Of a stretch of DNA of 64,000 bases, positions 1 through 12,373 are shown in pieces. Within the stretch, counting starts at the first letter, position 1, and every line of letters begins with the position of its first letter. Position numbers and translations under genes: made by a program. Under the pieces are notes generated by a model, which had not been told where the DNA came from, searched no databases, and saw only the letters and a list, made by a program, of their open reading frames with translations. This DNA comes from Viscum album (lineage: Eukaryota > Streptophyta > Magnoliopsida > Santalales > Viscaceae): contig OY728142.1 in the NCBI GenBank assembly GCA_963277665.1, positions 9,996,001-10,060,000 of the forward strand, given 5' to 3'.

Positions 1-1418
1 CTCCCAAGGATATATTCTTAATAGTTATTGAATATATATGGGAGGAAATAATCAAAAATAAGCAGTAAACAAGGAAATACTCAAATGTAAACAATACTAC
101 AGTTTAAAATGCATTCAATTATCATATAACAAGTGAGTAGATAATCATAAGAAGGTAACCCTCTAAGAATGACTCATATCATAACCCCTCTGGTTCAAAT
201 AATCAAACACAATAATCCCTCTGGGAATTACACACAGTGCAACCCCTCTAGTCATACTTTTGTAAAGACATTCTGAGGAAGCACTCACTGTCAATTCCCA
301 ATGTGGTCTCGTATCGATAACTAATAGGAATGTTGAGGAAACACTCATTATCCAATTCTTTCTATGGACTTTATTGCGGAACTATAGAAAATCTAAGGGA
401 GAACTTACATCCATCCCCCCTATGGTCTCGCAACGTAAAAGTAAACATACACTATGGAGAAGCCCTCGACGTCAATTCTTTCTATAGTCAACTACACCAG
501 GTTCTCACTGCCCTTTGTAAGTAAATCGTGCACAAAACAGTATGTGGAATCCAAATTAAACCTCAAAAACTACTTTCCTAAACAATCTACAATATATCAT
601 ATCATATTAGATAATAATCACACCATCCTAATAATACTAGGCAAGGAAAGAAAAGCATCCTAACAAGAAAGCTAGAGAAAACGGTCAAAACGAGAAAACA
701 TGTGCAAAACATCCATAAAATGGAAAGTTTAACAATATTTTCAAACAATTAACGTCAATAAAATCAAACTAGGAAGATCAGGCAATAAAAGGGCTAAATC
801 CATAAACACACAATACCCCGAACGAGGGTATTGGGAACATTTGCATATATAACTCAATGAATAACTAAGGAAAGACCCAAACCACCTACCTCGGCATCGT
901 GAGATCTGTATGAGTGAACCTCATGTCGTTAATCACCCTTGAATGATGTATATCTATAAAAACTCTTAAAACGCTCAACCGATGATAACTCGTTAATGGG
1001 GAGAAATTAGGAGCTGATGTTCAAGAATAAGGGATAACACACTGATGCAATTCCAATGAAATCGACGAAGGTTGATTCAGAGAATAGATGGAGAGTCGGA
1101 GCTCGTAGAATATCTGTGATCGTACGGTCACTCCTATACAAGAAAGATGAAGAGAAAAAGGGTTCTGTCGATTAGACACGACCCCCGTTTAATGAAAAAA
1201 AATTACACGGCGTGTACATTCCTTTTCTTTCCTATGATTTAGGTGGTCTCTAGGTCACCACTCATGGCCATGTTCTCGGCCATTAATCGACCTATATGTG
1301 GTTGCCGATGGAAAACGAGTACACAACGTGTAGTCTTGAACATTCTAGAAACTCATCTTTTCCCCCAAAAAAACCAGAAAAGAAAAATGAACCTAAAAAG
1401 AAGTTTCCGATTCTTACA
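1..1418 (-). repeat. 3' LTR of the first gypsy element (left copy, clipped)
   Basis: Matches the right copy (about 7717-9185) along its whole length, with many substitutions and small indels. It ends at TTCTTACA (1411-1418), possibly at 1422, immediately before a C-run that is the polypurine tract on the minus strand. It contains two of the palindromic motifs seen in the leader, around 1204-1218 and 1318-1332. The window starts about 13 bp inside the LTR. Open frames in it are chance. Confidence 0.85.
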
Positions 1419-1422
1419 AACA

Positions 1423-1433
1423 TCCCCCCTTAA
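1423..1433 (-). other. Polypurine tract of the first gypsy element
   Basis: The plus strand reads TCCCCCCTTAA directly after the left LTR. On the coding strand this is a purine run (TTAAGGGGGGA) directly upstream of the 3' LTR, where second-strand synthesis is primed in LTR retrotransposons. Confidence 0.7.
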
Positions 1434-1439
1434 ATAAAT

Positions 1440-1790
1440 TCATCCCTGAATTTCCCTAGTGAGGCGGTGTAGAAGACAGGTTCTCGAACAGCTCCAGCCA
1501 CTATGATCGTACATCGGTCTCCCTCTCTCATGTCTCGTTATGTACTCGCTTGTGCTGCCATTGCACTCATACAAGAGAAATAGACCAGCCATAGTGGACC
1601 TTCGCACATCGATCAAAAATCTGGATAGGACGCTCCTCGAATTAGGCATCCACCTTGAGCTCAAACTTCTCAGGCTAAAAAATATGAGATGGGCCTGACA
1701 AGTATCGTTGAACTGAGAAATGTGGAAGATATCGTGCATATCCAAAAACCTCTAATATAACTTCAATTGATGGGAAATCGGCCCGACTGT
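1440..1790 (-). pseudogene. Integrase C-terminal region (chromovirus pol end), relic
   Basis: The minus strand translates to a stretch near 1690-1745 reading HDIFHISQFNDT, which corresponds to the conserved HDVFHVSQL block near the C-terminus of plant chromovirus integrases, just before the chromodomain. No clear chromodomain can be made out downstream. The stretch sits next to the polypurine tract, where the end of pol belongs. The frame from 1745 to 1440 is open for about 100 codons, but the flanking pol frame is broken. Confidence 0.6.
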
Positions 1791-1799
1791 TTCCAAAAC

Positions 1800-2860
1800 C
1801 TAAAATGGCCCGATGTATCTCTATGAATTATTACCATATCTTCTCATCCTTCTGTGTCCCAACCTCAGTGTGACATTCAGCAAAACCTGATCTCCACCCT
1901 CAAACTCTAAAGGACATCTCCAACGATCAGCATAAGACTTCAGTCATGACTGTGCAATATCCATCTTATTCTGAACCAACTCTATCTTTTCTGTGGTCTC
2001 CTAAACAACACAAGTTCCTAGCATAGTTGCCTCTCCTATCTCGAGCCAGCATAAGGGTGATCGGCATGGACTACTATACAAAGAATCATAAAGTTAGATC
2101 AGATTAGTTTCTTGAAAACTATTATTGTATGAAAACTCCCAAAGATGTTTATGATTCTCCCAAGAACCTCCAAAATATAGGATGTATGCTCGAAGCATGT
2201 CCTCAAGCACCCGAATCGTATGCTTAGACTAGCCATCTTTCTTGGTATGATATGTTGTCATTAGAAGTACATGTGTTGCCAAACCCCTCTGAAGTCCTAT
2301 CCAAACAAGAGAAGTAAAACGTGTGTCCCTGTCTGAAACAATAATGTGTGGAATCCCATGTAGACATACAATCTCTCGGATATACAGCCTTCCCATCTCA
2401 TCAACATGGAATGTATACTTGATAAGTAAGAATTGAGTAACCTTCGTGAGTCTGTCAATGACAACACATACTGCATCATTCCCTTGAGGTGACTTTTGAA
2501 AACCTATCACAAATTCCATTGTGACATCATTCTACTTCCACTCGGGAATGGGTAACTGCTGTAAATGCTCTTTTGGTCACTGATACTCCGCCATCACCTA
2601 TTGATAGCTAGAACACATCATAACAAAACCAAGAACATATATCTTCATACCTGGACACCAATACAAAAGGTGTAGATCATGATACATATTTGTGACACTG
2701 GGATGAACCGCTCAAACTAAGGAATGAAATTCCCATATTAGCTCCTCGTGTATGTCTGCTGACACCCATACATGCCCATAACAATTCAAGATCCCATACT
2801 CGCCTATAATCCATCTAGGAATAGGTTTTTCTCCTGAAATTCTCTCTTATAAGACTAGGA
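1800..2860 (-). pseudogene. Ty3-gypsy integrase core, relic
   Basis: On the minus strand 2229-2519 encodes an integrase catalytic core: a block matching DFVxGLP..GNDA, then VIDRLTK, then LHGIPHIIVSDRDTRFTS, then the YHTKKDG block in place of YHPQTDG. The first catalytic Asp of the D,D-35-E triad appears as Glu (MEFV instead of MDFV), while the second Asp (in VSDRD) is kept. Upstream, near 2530-2575, LPIPEW precedes the core as in active relatives, but with a stop in place of the second Trp. Downstream the frame continues with stops to about 1800. Its job would be insertion of the cDNA into the genome; this copy cannot do so. Confidence 0.8.
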
Positions 2861-2999
2861 CTTCAGAATCTGATAGTTTTCTTATTCTCAGTCGATTAAG
2901 AAGAGTAGGGGTAACAGCTAAATAAGAAAGAAATGTTTTCCCCTGTGTATTATCAACCTCCAAATGCATCACATAGAACAGAGCTATAAGTTGCCACTC

Positions 3000-4380
3000 A
3001 CTCCTGGCCTCCTAAAATTCATTTATTTATGTCCTCTTTCTCAACTCATCAACCACAGTGTTGCCTTCACTGGGCATATTGGAAAGTTCAACGTCAATGG
3101 ACTGATGTTACTCAACCCACCTTCACTATCTCAAATTTAGGTCACTCTAAGTGGAGATATACTTGAGATTTTTTTGGTTGGTGAAAAAAAATTCTCCCCC
3201 ATTAGGTAATGTCTCCAGTAGCATAAATCATGAAAAAAAATAGCCAACTCGAGATCTTGTGTCGGGGAGATCCTATCTTGTAGCCTCAACTGCCGAGACA
3301 CGTATGCAACAAATCCTCCCCCTGCATAAGCACATCTCCCATCATGCTACCTGATGCATCACAGTACACAATGTATCTCTTTCCAAGTTATATAAATACT
3401 AGAATCAGTGTAGTTGTCAATCCCCTTTTTATCTCTTGAAAGGATGACTCAGAATAATCTGACCACAATTACTTCACACCCTTCTAAGTCAGACCCATAA
3501 GTGGCACTTCTAAGTGTGATAAGTCTTGTATGAAACGTTATTAGTATCTACCCATCTATAGAAAACTTCGTACCTCAAGGAAGTTCTTTGGATTCTCTTA
3601 GAAAACTACTGTACTAACATTCTATGGGTCTACTGATAATCATGTATCTGAAGAAACATAACTCAACAAGTGGATTTGGTCCATCCAAAAGTTCCATTTT
3701 GAAATCTTAGCATATAACTGATGCAATTTCAATGTACTCAAAAATGATCTCAAATGGGTAGAACGGTCATGTCAAGTGTGATATTACACCAGGATATCAT
3801 CCATGAAGACTACCATGAAATAATCCAAGTATGGATGGAACACTCAGTTAATTACTTCCAAGAAGACTGAAGGCACGTTCGTGAGACTGAAAGTCATAAG
3901 AACATACTCATATAGACCATAACTACTTCGAAAGGCTGTGAGAGGTATATCAAATGGTCTAACGCACAACTGATGGTAACTAGAACTCATTTCAATCTTC
4001 AACAACACTTGGGATCCTCGAAGACGATCAAAGAGATCGTCAATCCTCAGCAAGGGATATCGATTCATTACCGTCAACTAGTTGAACTTTTGATAATCCA
4101 CACAATGTATGAGGGTTCCATCTGCCTTCTTCGCAAACATGAGAGGTGAACCCCAAAGACAATTATTGGGTCAGATGAAACCCTTTTTCTGAAACTCCTC
4201 CAACTGCTTTTTTATCTCCTGAAACTCCTGTGTAGTCATCCAATAAGGTGGAATGTACACTAATGCCTCTCCTGTAACATGCTCAATAGAGAAGTATACC
4301 TCTCGCTCCAGAGGAAAGCCTAATAATTCCTCTGTAATGATGTCCCTAAAATGATCCACCACTAGAGGAAAATCCATATG
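3000..4380 (-). pseudogene. Ty3-gypsy reverse transcriptase and RNase H, relic
   Basis: The minus strand shows the gypsy RT blocks in order. 4171-4377 gives the pre-RT segment (FPLEREVYFSIE, then IPPYWM, then LLEEFQKKGFI-like residues). 3844-4077 gives the segment RYPLLRIDDLFDRLRGS, then KIEMSSSYHQLCV, then TAFRSSYGLYEYVLM. The catalytic box reads FMDD at 3796-3807. RNase H follows: VYCDASGS and VLMQ at about 3315-3375. The parts lie in more than one frame and contain stops. The family copies the element RNA into DNA and removes the RNA strand. The conserved catalytic FMDD contrasts with its loss in the second gypsy relic at 54101-54112. Confidence 0.85.
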
Positions 4381-4439
4381 TGATGTACCCTAGACATCTA
4401 GATATAGAATAGAAATATGGGCAGTAAATCCTCCTAATC

Positions 4440-4720
4440 CATGATGCTCAGGTCCTTCTCTTCTCACATGGACATCCCATTCACCCTTATGAAGAAACGA
4501 TCTGCCTTCTGGTGATGTGAAACTCACCCTACAGTGATAGTAGTATAAAAAATCCTAGAAGGTGACCAACCAATCCATTTCGAGAATGACGTCATAGCCT
4601 ATCATCTCTAAGACATAGAGGTCCCATAAGAAGTGACACCCACCAACCTCAATAGGGCACTCCTGAAACTATTTTACACTAGAAGTTCTAGTCCCCAACA
4701 GAGTGTCTATCATTCTAATA
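4440..4720 (-). pseudogene. Ty3-gypsy aspartic protease tail, relic
   Basis: On the minus strand, around 4480-4640, the translation reads VLEMIGYDVILEMDWL, which matches the conserved plant gypsy protease block FDVILGMDWL located after the active site. It is followed by RVSFTSPEG, as in intact elements. A stop lies between the two. The active-site DTG/DSG itself was not found with confidence. It lies between gag and RT, as expected for a gag-pro-pol polyprotein. Confidence 0.65.
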
Positions 4721-4849
4721 TTAGTAGAAGAAAAGATGTAAGGCACAAGTCTCTACATAAAAACAACATATATAAAGCTATGGCAATCCCATGTATAGAA
4801 AAGAGTAGAAGGGAAAAATAAGGCAATTAGGATCATAACTCGAATAGTA

Positions 4850-5600
4850 GAGGTTCCGAGATCCTACTCTTTATGGGTATGCGTCACCACAAAAGTATGA
4901 CCTACAGAGGGGCCTTGTGACCCTGCCTGACCACCTTGATCTGATCCAACCTATTTTCACTGAAAGCCTGGAGACAGACTATCACGACGGTGACCTCCAA
5001 CTCGGCTTGAAAGGCCAGAAGAACTCCAGTTACCCGATTGATAATAAACTGGTGGAACTGATCCTAAATTCAGATTTATAAAGAGAGATGAATACTAAAT
5101 AATAGAAAGAGTACCCTACTCCAGACTCTTGAACTCTTGGTATCTATTGGTCCTCAAGGTCTCTGGATAGAATTAGTCATAGAAGGAACGTTGGAACTCA
5201 TCCCAAGCCATAACCGGATGGTGCCCCACCTGTGATATCACATCCCACCATCTCGTGGAGGAATCCCTAAGCATATATATTACAATCCTCACCCTCCTCT
5301 TTGGAGGCATCTCCAAATGCCCGAATATAAAAACCATGGCTTCTAATAATGACTCTATAGCCTGAGGTCCTCTTTCCCCTGTGTATGAGGGAGGATACTA
5401 CTACTGGAAGACCCGCGTTAACTCTTCCTTAGACGGGGCAGGATGCAGTACTCCTCAAAATCTTTGTATAAACCTCATAAAAATCTCTCAGAACTGTGCA
5501 TCATCACCTATATTTGGAATGACAACTGGGGCCAAGACTAGCAGAACTATAAGATCTTCTAGTAGTCCCTGATCAACCATGACTAGTGTATGATCACTAC
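4850..5600 (-). pseudogene. Ty3-gypsy gag, relic
   Basis: A possible start (MVDQ) lies near 5580 on the minus strand. The translation then shows the chromovirus gag pattern: YPPSYTGERGPQAIESLLEA with an M-x-F block, RDSSTRWWDV, and AWDEFQRSFYD followed by FYPETLRTNRYQEF. An in-frame TAA interrupts the last block, and others occur upstream. The trailing part (4870-5040) is rich in Ser, Gly and Gln and ends near GHTFV; a complete CCHC zinc knuckle was not seen. Gag forms the particle that packages element RNA. The identification rests on block order and position upstream of protease. Confidence 0.75.
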
Positions 5601-5639
5601 CTTGCAACTGGAATACAACCAGAGGACGTCTTGATGGAA

Positions 5640-7691
5640 TTACTCTACAAGGTCAAGCACACACCGTAGATCAAGATTATCAAGGACTAAAAACAAGATG
5701 TGTACGAAAGGAACCATAGAAAGAAATAATTCACGTTTTTTTCAAAACATGGGTGCACAACGTGTATAATGCATACACTACGTGATCCCTTAAGTCTTCA
5801 CAAGGGCAAGCAGTTCTTCGAAAAGTGGTCATGTAACACCCCATACAGACGGCGTGTTATCCTAACTCACGGCATGTACTTTAATCCACTTCTCCTTCCC
5901 AAGTTCTTCTACACAGCTAAGCCACATGGTTCTCTTAGATCAAGACTACATGGCGAGTTTTTTCCATACACGGTGTGTACTAGAAGAACTTCACTGAACT
6001 GTGTTGTTAGTGACACATCCGGTTACACGGCTGACTCTACATGGCGTGCTTATACCAGACACGGTGTGTACTTAGGAAGATTTCACCGACCTGTGTTGTT
6101 CATCACACGGCCGAATACTCGGTTAAACTACATGGAATGTTCAATCATGAAATGGAGTGTACTTAGAAATATTTCACCGACCTGTGTTGTTCGTTACACG
6201 GACGGAAACACGGATTATACTACACAACATGTTCCATATTTACATGGAATGTATAACCTATGTTTTACCCATCAATTTTGTTAGTCACACGAGTGGACAC
6301 ACAGTCTACACAACACGGTGTGTACATCTGGTACACGGTGTGTTCCACAAAAGATTTCCCAACCCCGCATCTCTTCCCACACAACCAGTGGAACGGTTAG
6401 AGACTACATAGTGTGTACATATAGTACACAATGTGTACTTAAGAAAAATATTTCTCTCCCTAACAAAAGGTCACAGGGCGTGTATTTATCAATACATGTC
6501 GTGTATTCTGGGTTTTTTTGGACATTAAGCCTCTGTCACTACTCCAGAACCCATAACAATACTGAAACAAACATTAAAGTTCCAAATTCAAATTTGTGAG
6601 GGCCCATACTCCATTCTAATAAAATCTTGGCATCTTATACATGTCATAAACAAGGATAAAAGTGCAATGATCCACCAAATTCTAGTCCGTGAGGGCCCAA
6701 AACACCTCAAGAATCAATGTTTGGTGTTCAATCAAACAAAACTTACACAATTCAATACCCTATCAAAAATATAATATTCTATTAGGGAATCTATCACAAC
6801 AACATGCATATCTAACACAACCTCTATCACAAAGACATGAAATCGCTATTCAACCCTAAAAGTCATGTCAAGAATACATGACATGTGGTTTCTCGCAAGT
6901 GCCTACATGAGGCATGAGATGGAATACCCTCATCTCATAGGGTTGTAATAGAAATAGAACCTCAATGGCATAATCAATAACAACAAAAAAATTTTGAATC
7001 ACTCAACGGTGAAATCAAATCAACTGTAAAATTGAAAACCCAGAAAAAATGTAAGAACGAGGTAAATTGGATTTTCCCTATACATAAGTTAGCTAATACC
7101 AAGAAAATCTCATTACCAAGTACTTATTCCATCCTATCCATAGCTATAATCTCAAAAAAATAAATCAAGAAGAAAATAATTCATTTAATACTACTTTGTA
7201 ATTCCCCAGTTTCAGAAGATTCCTAGAGGTGCCCCACGCCTAGTTGGTCACATTTTCACAAGTGCAGTTCCTCGAATACCAGAGGCTGCCAACTAGAAGT
7301 GAGGGCCTTCGGTGTGATAGTGGGGAAACTATGTTCTCATTAGCAGAGTAACACAGTGGAATTAAAACAAATAACAATAGCAGAAGCAGTAATAATGCCA
7401 TACAACAGTATACATCAGAAGACTAGAAGTAATAACAACTGAGCACATATATATGATGCATGATACATATATCTATTAAAGCATCCGAACAAAACACAAT
7501 GCTAGAATACAGTACTAAAATAATGTAGAAAAATTTTGCAAGTAAACAACTCCACAGTATTGCAAGTCTTAGCATATTCCCATGCTCTACAACTCCAAAG
7601 CAGTCAAGTACCTGAAGTAGAAGGGCACTTTCCCTTATCTAGAACTATTGTAATATAATCTTTTTGGGCCCAAAAGCATGAACCAAACAGT
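5640..7691 (-). other. Long non-coding leader between gag and 5' LTR
   Basis: About 2 kb between the gag start and the primer binding site with no gypsy protein similarity. The part nearest gag (5745-6510) is the palindromic motif array listed separately. The rest (6511-7691) is AT-rich except for a short GC-richer stretch at 7205-7325. Plus-strand open frames of 171 and 84 codons across the array are antisense to the element and repetitive, so they are not treated as genes. Confidence 0.55.
5745..6510. repeat. Cluster of interspersed palindromic TACACGG/GTGTAC motifs
   Basis: At least 15 variants of a short imperfect palindrome, of the form GTACAC-NNN-GTGTAC or ACATGG-N-GTGTAC, occur here at irregular spacing of about 20-90 bp. 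Clear examples lie at 5960-5974, 6058-6070, 6313-6328 and 6336-6352. The same motif appears in both LTRs (1204, 1320, 8930, 9066, 9086). Comparable ACACGGCCGTGT-type clusters are known from chromovirus elements in other plants, so this may be a lineage-specific version of a known habit. Confidence 0.7.
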
Positions 7692-7703
7692 TTTTGATAC
7701 TAA
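7692..7703 (-). other. Degenerate primer binding site (initiator Met tRNA type)
   Basis: The minus strand reads TTAGTATCAAAA directly inside the 5' LTR. Compared with the plant consensus TTGGTATCAGAG there are three differences, all G-to-A. The position matches the LTR edge predicted by aligning the two LTRs. Confidence 0.6.
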
Positions 7704-9185
7704 TCCCAGTAGGAAACCACCCAAATATTTGTGCCTAAAAGTCAGTAAATATATATGGTGGGAAATAATCAAAAAGAAGCAGTAAATAGGGAAGTAATCC
7801 AAAGTAAACAATCCTATAGTTTCAAATGAATTCAATTATTATATATCAAGTAAGTATCTAATCATGATAAGGTAACCCTTTGGGAATTAATCATTACTTA
7901 ACCCTTCCAGTTCAACCAAATCAAACATAAGAAACCCTCTGGGAATTATAGACAGTCTAACCCCTCTAGTTGTACTTTTGTAAGGACACTCTGAGGAAGC
8001 ACTCACCATCAATTCCTTCTCTAGTCTCGTATTGGTAAATAATAGGAACTTTAAGGAAGAACTCATCATCTTATTCCTCCTGTATCCCATATCGAGAACT
8101 AAAGACACTCTTAGGGATCACTTAGGTCCAGCCCCCCTATGGTCTCACAACGTAAAAGTAAACAGACACTCTAGAGAAGCCCTCGACGTCAAATCTCCCT
8201 ATGGTCTACTACCCTAGGTTCTCATGGCCATGTTTGAGTCAATCGTGCCCAAACGGTACATGGAAGCCAAATTAAACCTCAAGAACTACATGGCTACACA
8301 ATATAGAGCATATCATATCATGTTAGATAATAATTACTTCATCCTAACAATACTAGGCATGGAATGAAAAGCTGCCTAATAAGAAAGCTAGGAAAATGGT
8401 AAAAACAATATAACATGGAAAAAACATACATATCATGGAAAGGTTAACCCTATTCTCAAACAATTAACCTCTATCAAATCAAACTTGGAATAGAAAAAAA
8501 ATAACAGGTCTAAATCCATAAACACACAATACACCGAACGAGGGTATTGGGAACTTTTTCACATATAACTCAAAGACTAATTATGGAAAGGCACAAATCA
8601 CCTACCTCAGTGTCGTGAGATCAATATTAGTGAACCTCAGGACTTGAATCTCCCTATAATTCCATAGATCTACAAAAATTCTTCAAATTCTCAACCAAGG
8701 ATAACTCGTGAAATAGGATAAAACAGAATATGATGTTTAAGAAGAAGGTAGAACTGAATGATGCGATTCCAACGTAATTGATGGCAGTTGATTTAGATAA
8801 CAGACGATGATTTGGGGGCTCGGAGAAGATCCATGGCCATTTGGTCACTCCTCGATGAGACGGATAGAGACAAAAAGGTATATTTCGATTAGAAGTGACA
8901 CCATTTAGTTTAATAAAAAAAATAAAGTACACAACGTGTGTTTTAAAAGTACATGACATGGACTTTCCTTTTTCAGCCACTGCTTTATGTGGTCTCTAGG
9001 TCACCACACACTTCCATGTACTCAGTTGTTAACCAGTTAGTACACGTTCACCCTCATCAACTGAGTACATGGTGTGTACTTATATGTACATGGTGTGTAC
9101 TCTTGAATTTTCCCAAAACTCATGTTTTCCTACAAAACAACCAGAAAAGAAAAACGTACCTGAAATGAAGATTTGGGATATTACA
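7704..9185 (-). repeat. 5' LTR of the first gypsy element (right copy)
   Basis: About 1.48 kb. Matches 1-1418 throughout, including the CACTCTGAGGAAGCACTCACC block (about 7985-8005) and AACCCCTCTAGT (about 7959-7970). It ends with GGGATATTACA at 9175-9185, so on the element strand it starts TGTAATATCCC. Near the end it holds two head-to-tail copies of TACATGGTGTGTACT (9066-9101). The left edge is set by the neighbouring primer binding site and could be off by a few bases. Confidence 0.8.
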
Positions 9186-10849
9186 TATAATTTGTTGATT
9201 AATAAATATTTTGATGTTATATGATACATCTTTTAAAAATTTGAAACCCCTTTTTCTATAAGAGTATATTAAAGTATTCAAATCCCTTAGAATACGTTTT
9301 TTTCAAGAAATTATAAGATATAAAGAAAAGATCTCACCATAATGTAGCTTTTATCTATTATAACAATTTTAGGCTTAAATAAGAGATTCAATAACTTGAT
9401 GTTCATCCTTTTCAAAGATGATGGTTATATTTCAGTGTCCAATATTATTAACATGGGAGTGCAGTCCTATCTTTTGAAGGGGCCAATGTGTTTCCAAAAT
9501 ATCTATTATGGGATTTTATAAAATTATCTCATAACATAGGGAGGTCCAATTTTTAAACTTTTACATCTCAAATTGATCCATATGTTTAGAAAAACCAATA
9601 ATATCAAGATGATACCACCTAATGATGTGTATAACGGAAAATAATGTATCAGAATTATTCATCCCCAAATAGTACCAATATAAGGGATTAATTTTGAGAA
9701 TGGCATACCCCTATTTTGATCCCTATTAATATTGTCTTCCTAGGATTTAATATTAACCCCAAACATTCTTAGAGGAACATATTCATTCCCAAACTCCTAT
9801 TTTTCAATTTTGAACTCGAACCTCCTGAAACTTGCTTCTGGAGTTCTTGTGTGATTCCAAATTAAACAAAATGTCATAAATAAATTTTATTATTTTAATA
9901 ATAATAAATAATTTCTTGAAACATGAGCTGATAAAAAAATTTCTGTTTTGTAAAATTTTTTAACAAAAAGAAAAGGAAAATGATTACATGAGGGTCAATG
10001 TGATTCACCAATAAAAATATTATTGATAAAAAAAGGGAAACTCAAACATTATAGAAAACATATGCATCATTTTTTACTATTGAGGGATTAACCTTTATTA
10101 GGGAATATTAATCTATAACCTACCATTAGTGATATAAATTCCAAAATTCATTAGAATTTAATGTTTTATATTTATGGTAAGTTGCATAAATCATGGTTCA
10201 TATTCTATCAAACAATTATATTTTACCATTATTAGAAATAATTATTCCATACAATAAAGGTATATTTTTTTATTTATCTCTATCAAATCCATTATCATCA
10301 ATATGTATCTGAGAATTCACGGCAGATATAACCATAAGTAGTAAAAAGTTCAATTAACATAAGAACAAAAATATCATAACTGATCAACTGTATACACTTT
10401 TGATGTATCCATGTAGGAAATTATAAAAAAGCTATATAATTTTAGTTAACATAGGAATAAATCCAAATACTAGTATCAACACTAAGTTTTCCACAATGCA
10501 TCAGCCTAAAGAATAAATTCTTTCTATATTTTCCCTACATATTCACTAGAAATTTTGAAATCCCTTATGCATACTCTAAAATTTTCATACTTCAAGACTA
10601 AACTGAAAGATAACCTCCACATTCATAAGGAAAAATAATCATAGCTTCAAAATCAAAAAAAATAATCCCAAAAAATTTCATTTGAACAAGACTTGATATG
10701 AAAAGGAAAAAATATAATCATGGAATTTTTATTAAAAATTTAAAATTATTATATTTTGATCATCTCCCCATTCCTATAGAACATGTAATAAAATTATTCA
10801 TAGAATTGAAATTCCTCAACAAACTCATAAATATTTGACTATATTTATA
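9186..10849. other. Unassigned AT-rich DNA
   Basis: No open frame over 60 codons, no recognisable protein relic and no clear repeat of other parts of the window. 9380-9870 is somewhat less AT-rich and could be an old transposon or gene fragment, but nothing in it was recognised on either strand. Confidence 0.5.
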
Positions 10850-12373
10850 ACAATAACATAAAATATTCAAAAATTTAAAATTTTATTTGTAAAAATTAGA
10901 AAGAAGAACCTAAATTAAAAAAATAGTTGAAAGGTATTTTTAAAATCAATGTAGAGATTATTATAAAAATAAAACTCTATTTTGGAAGCAATTAATTTTT
11001 TTATTTGAATATAATCATCTATATTTATGTATCAATCTTTATATCTATTTAAATCCACTATATTTTGGTCCTCAATCCATATATATATATATTTATTGGT
11101 ACCTTTATTAATAGTTCTAAAATTATTGAGTTTTTTATTCTCTAACTAATTTTTCAATTATTAAAATTTGTTTCAGATTCCACAATCATTATTAGAGGAA
11201 TTAGAGAAAATTAAATTTACCCATGGTTTGTCTCTTATCAAAACATACCCTAAATGATTTTGTAACATCTTTCTTATCCAAATTAGGGAAATATTTACAT
11301 TCCAAGTATTCCTTGGATATGGGTTAGAAAATATATCTACATCAATCATGGATTCTTTCCTTTTATATAACTGGTTTAAAAAATTCTTCCCCTATCTATA
11401 ACATAGGAGAATATATTACAATAAACCTTTCTTTCTAGATAAATAATATCACTATGAAAATATATTTACAAGAAAAAGGTATTTAAAAATATCTTTCAAA
11501 ACCTAATTTATTTATTTTGAATTTATAAATTTCATTTTTTAATTTGTTGCACCAAAATTACCTATGGGTTAATTTTTTATATTTTCAATAAAATTTTGAT
11601 TTTTGGTGAATAGTAAAAATACTCATTATACAAAAACATTAAATTACGAAATTATAATGATATAATAATTAAATAAGATGATAAAAACTTTTTCTATAGA
11701 TGAAATTTAAATTTAATAAGTAATATAATTCATAAAAATATAATTATGAACTTAAAAATATATGCTTAACATTTTTTAAGTCTAAGTAATGTTTTTCATC
11801 AATTAAAAAATGCTTTTAGTTATTCTCATTTAATCTAATATTTATATGGTTAAATTCGGTTTTTATTTTCTTTTTAATGAAAAATGAGACTAATGTGATT
11901 TTAAATAATTCAATTATTTACATTTTAATGAAAAATATAGTTTCAATTTCTCTGAAATCATTTTTATACGAAAACGCATTTCTCCAAAAATATGTTTCAC
12001 AGTCTTTTTTGCACTTATATAAAATTTAATTCAAAATAATTATTAAAATTTAATCTTATGAAATGTGTTAAATATTTTTAACCATAATAATAAGTATTAT
12101 TTTCTAATTTTAACAAAATATTTTTGTGATAATCAAAAGTATAAATAGTAAAACTTGTAACAACAGTTAGGGTTAAAATGGGTTTACATGGTGTTAAACT
12201 AATAGATATGGATAAAATATCACATTAACTATTAAATTTTTTTTATTGAATATATTTAAATATTATATTTTCTAAAATTATAATTAATACCCATTTTGTG
12301 ACACTTTTATAAGAAAAAGACTTTATTTTATTGAAATCTTTTAGGTGATTCCATGTGTTCGCCTCACCTCACT

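Larger units (their letters stand above)
1..9185 (-). mobile_element. Ty3-gypsy (chromovirus-like) LTR retrotransposon, decayed, left LTR clipped
   Basis: Positions 1-1418 and about 7717-9185 are direct repeats of one another, with shared blocks such as GGAAATAATCAAAAA and CTCTGAGGAAGCACTCAC-like stretches, so they are the two LTRs of one element. On the minus strand the order from right to left is LTR, primer binding site, long leader, gag, protease, reverse transcriptase, RNase H, integrase, polypurine tract, LTR, which is the Ty3-gypsy order. The right LTR ends in GATATTACA, giving the start TGTAATATC typical of plant chromoviruses. The internal part is about 6.3 kb. All frames are broken by stops and frameshifts, so the copy is dead. 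By alignment the left LTR should start about 13 bp outside the window, so its target-site duplication cannot be checked. The chromovirus assignment (probably Tekay/Del clade) rests on protein similarity recognised by eye. Confidence 0.88.

Noticed and set aside
5769..6411. Plus-strand open frames of 171 and 84 codons, rich in Cys, His and Tyr
   Set aside because: They are antisense to the element and their composition comes from the repeated ACACGG/GTGTAC motif; no domain or start context supports a gene.
11261..11269. TGTAACATC as the start of the A2 5' LTR
   Set aside because: It looks like the M LTR start, but the distance to the TATA box (1.1 kb) is shorter than in the A2 3' LTR (1.38 kb), the following sequence does not align well with LTR starts, and no purine tract or flank supports it. 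Kept only as an alternative.
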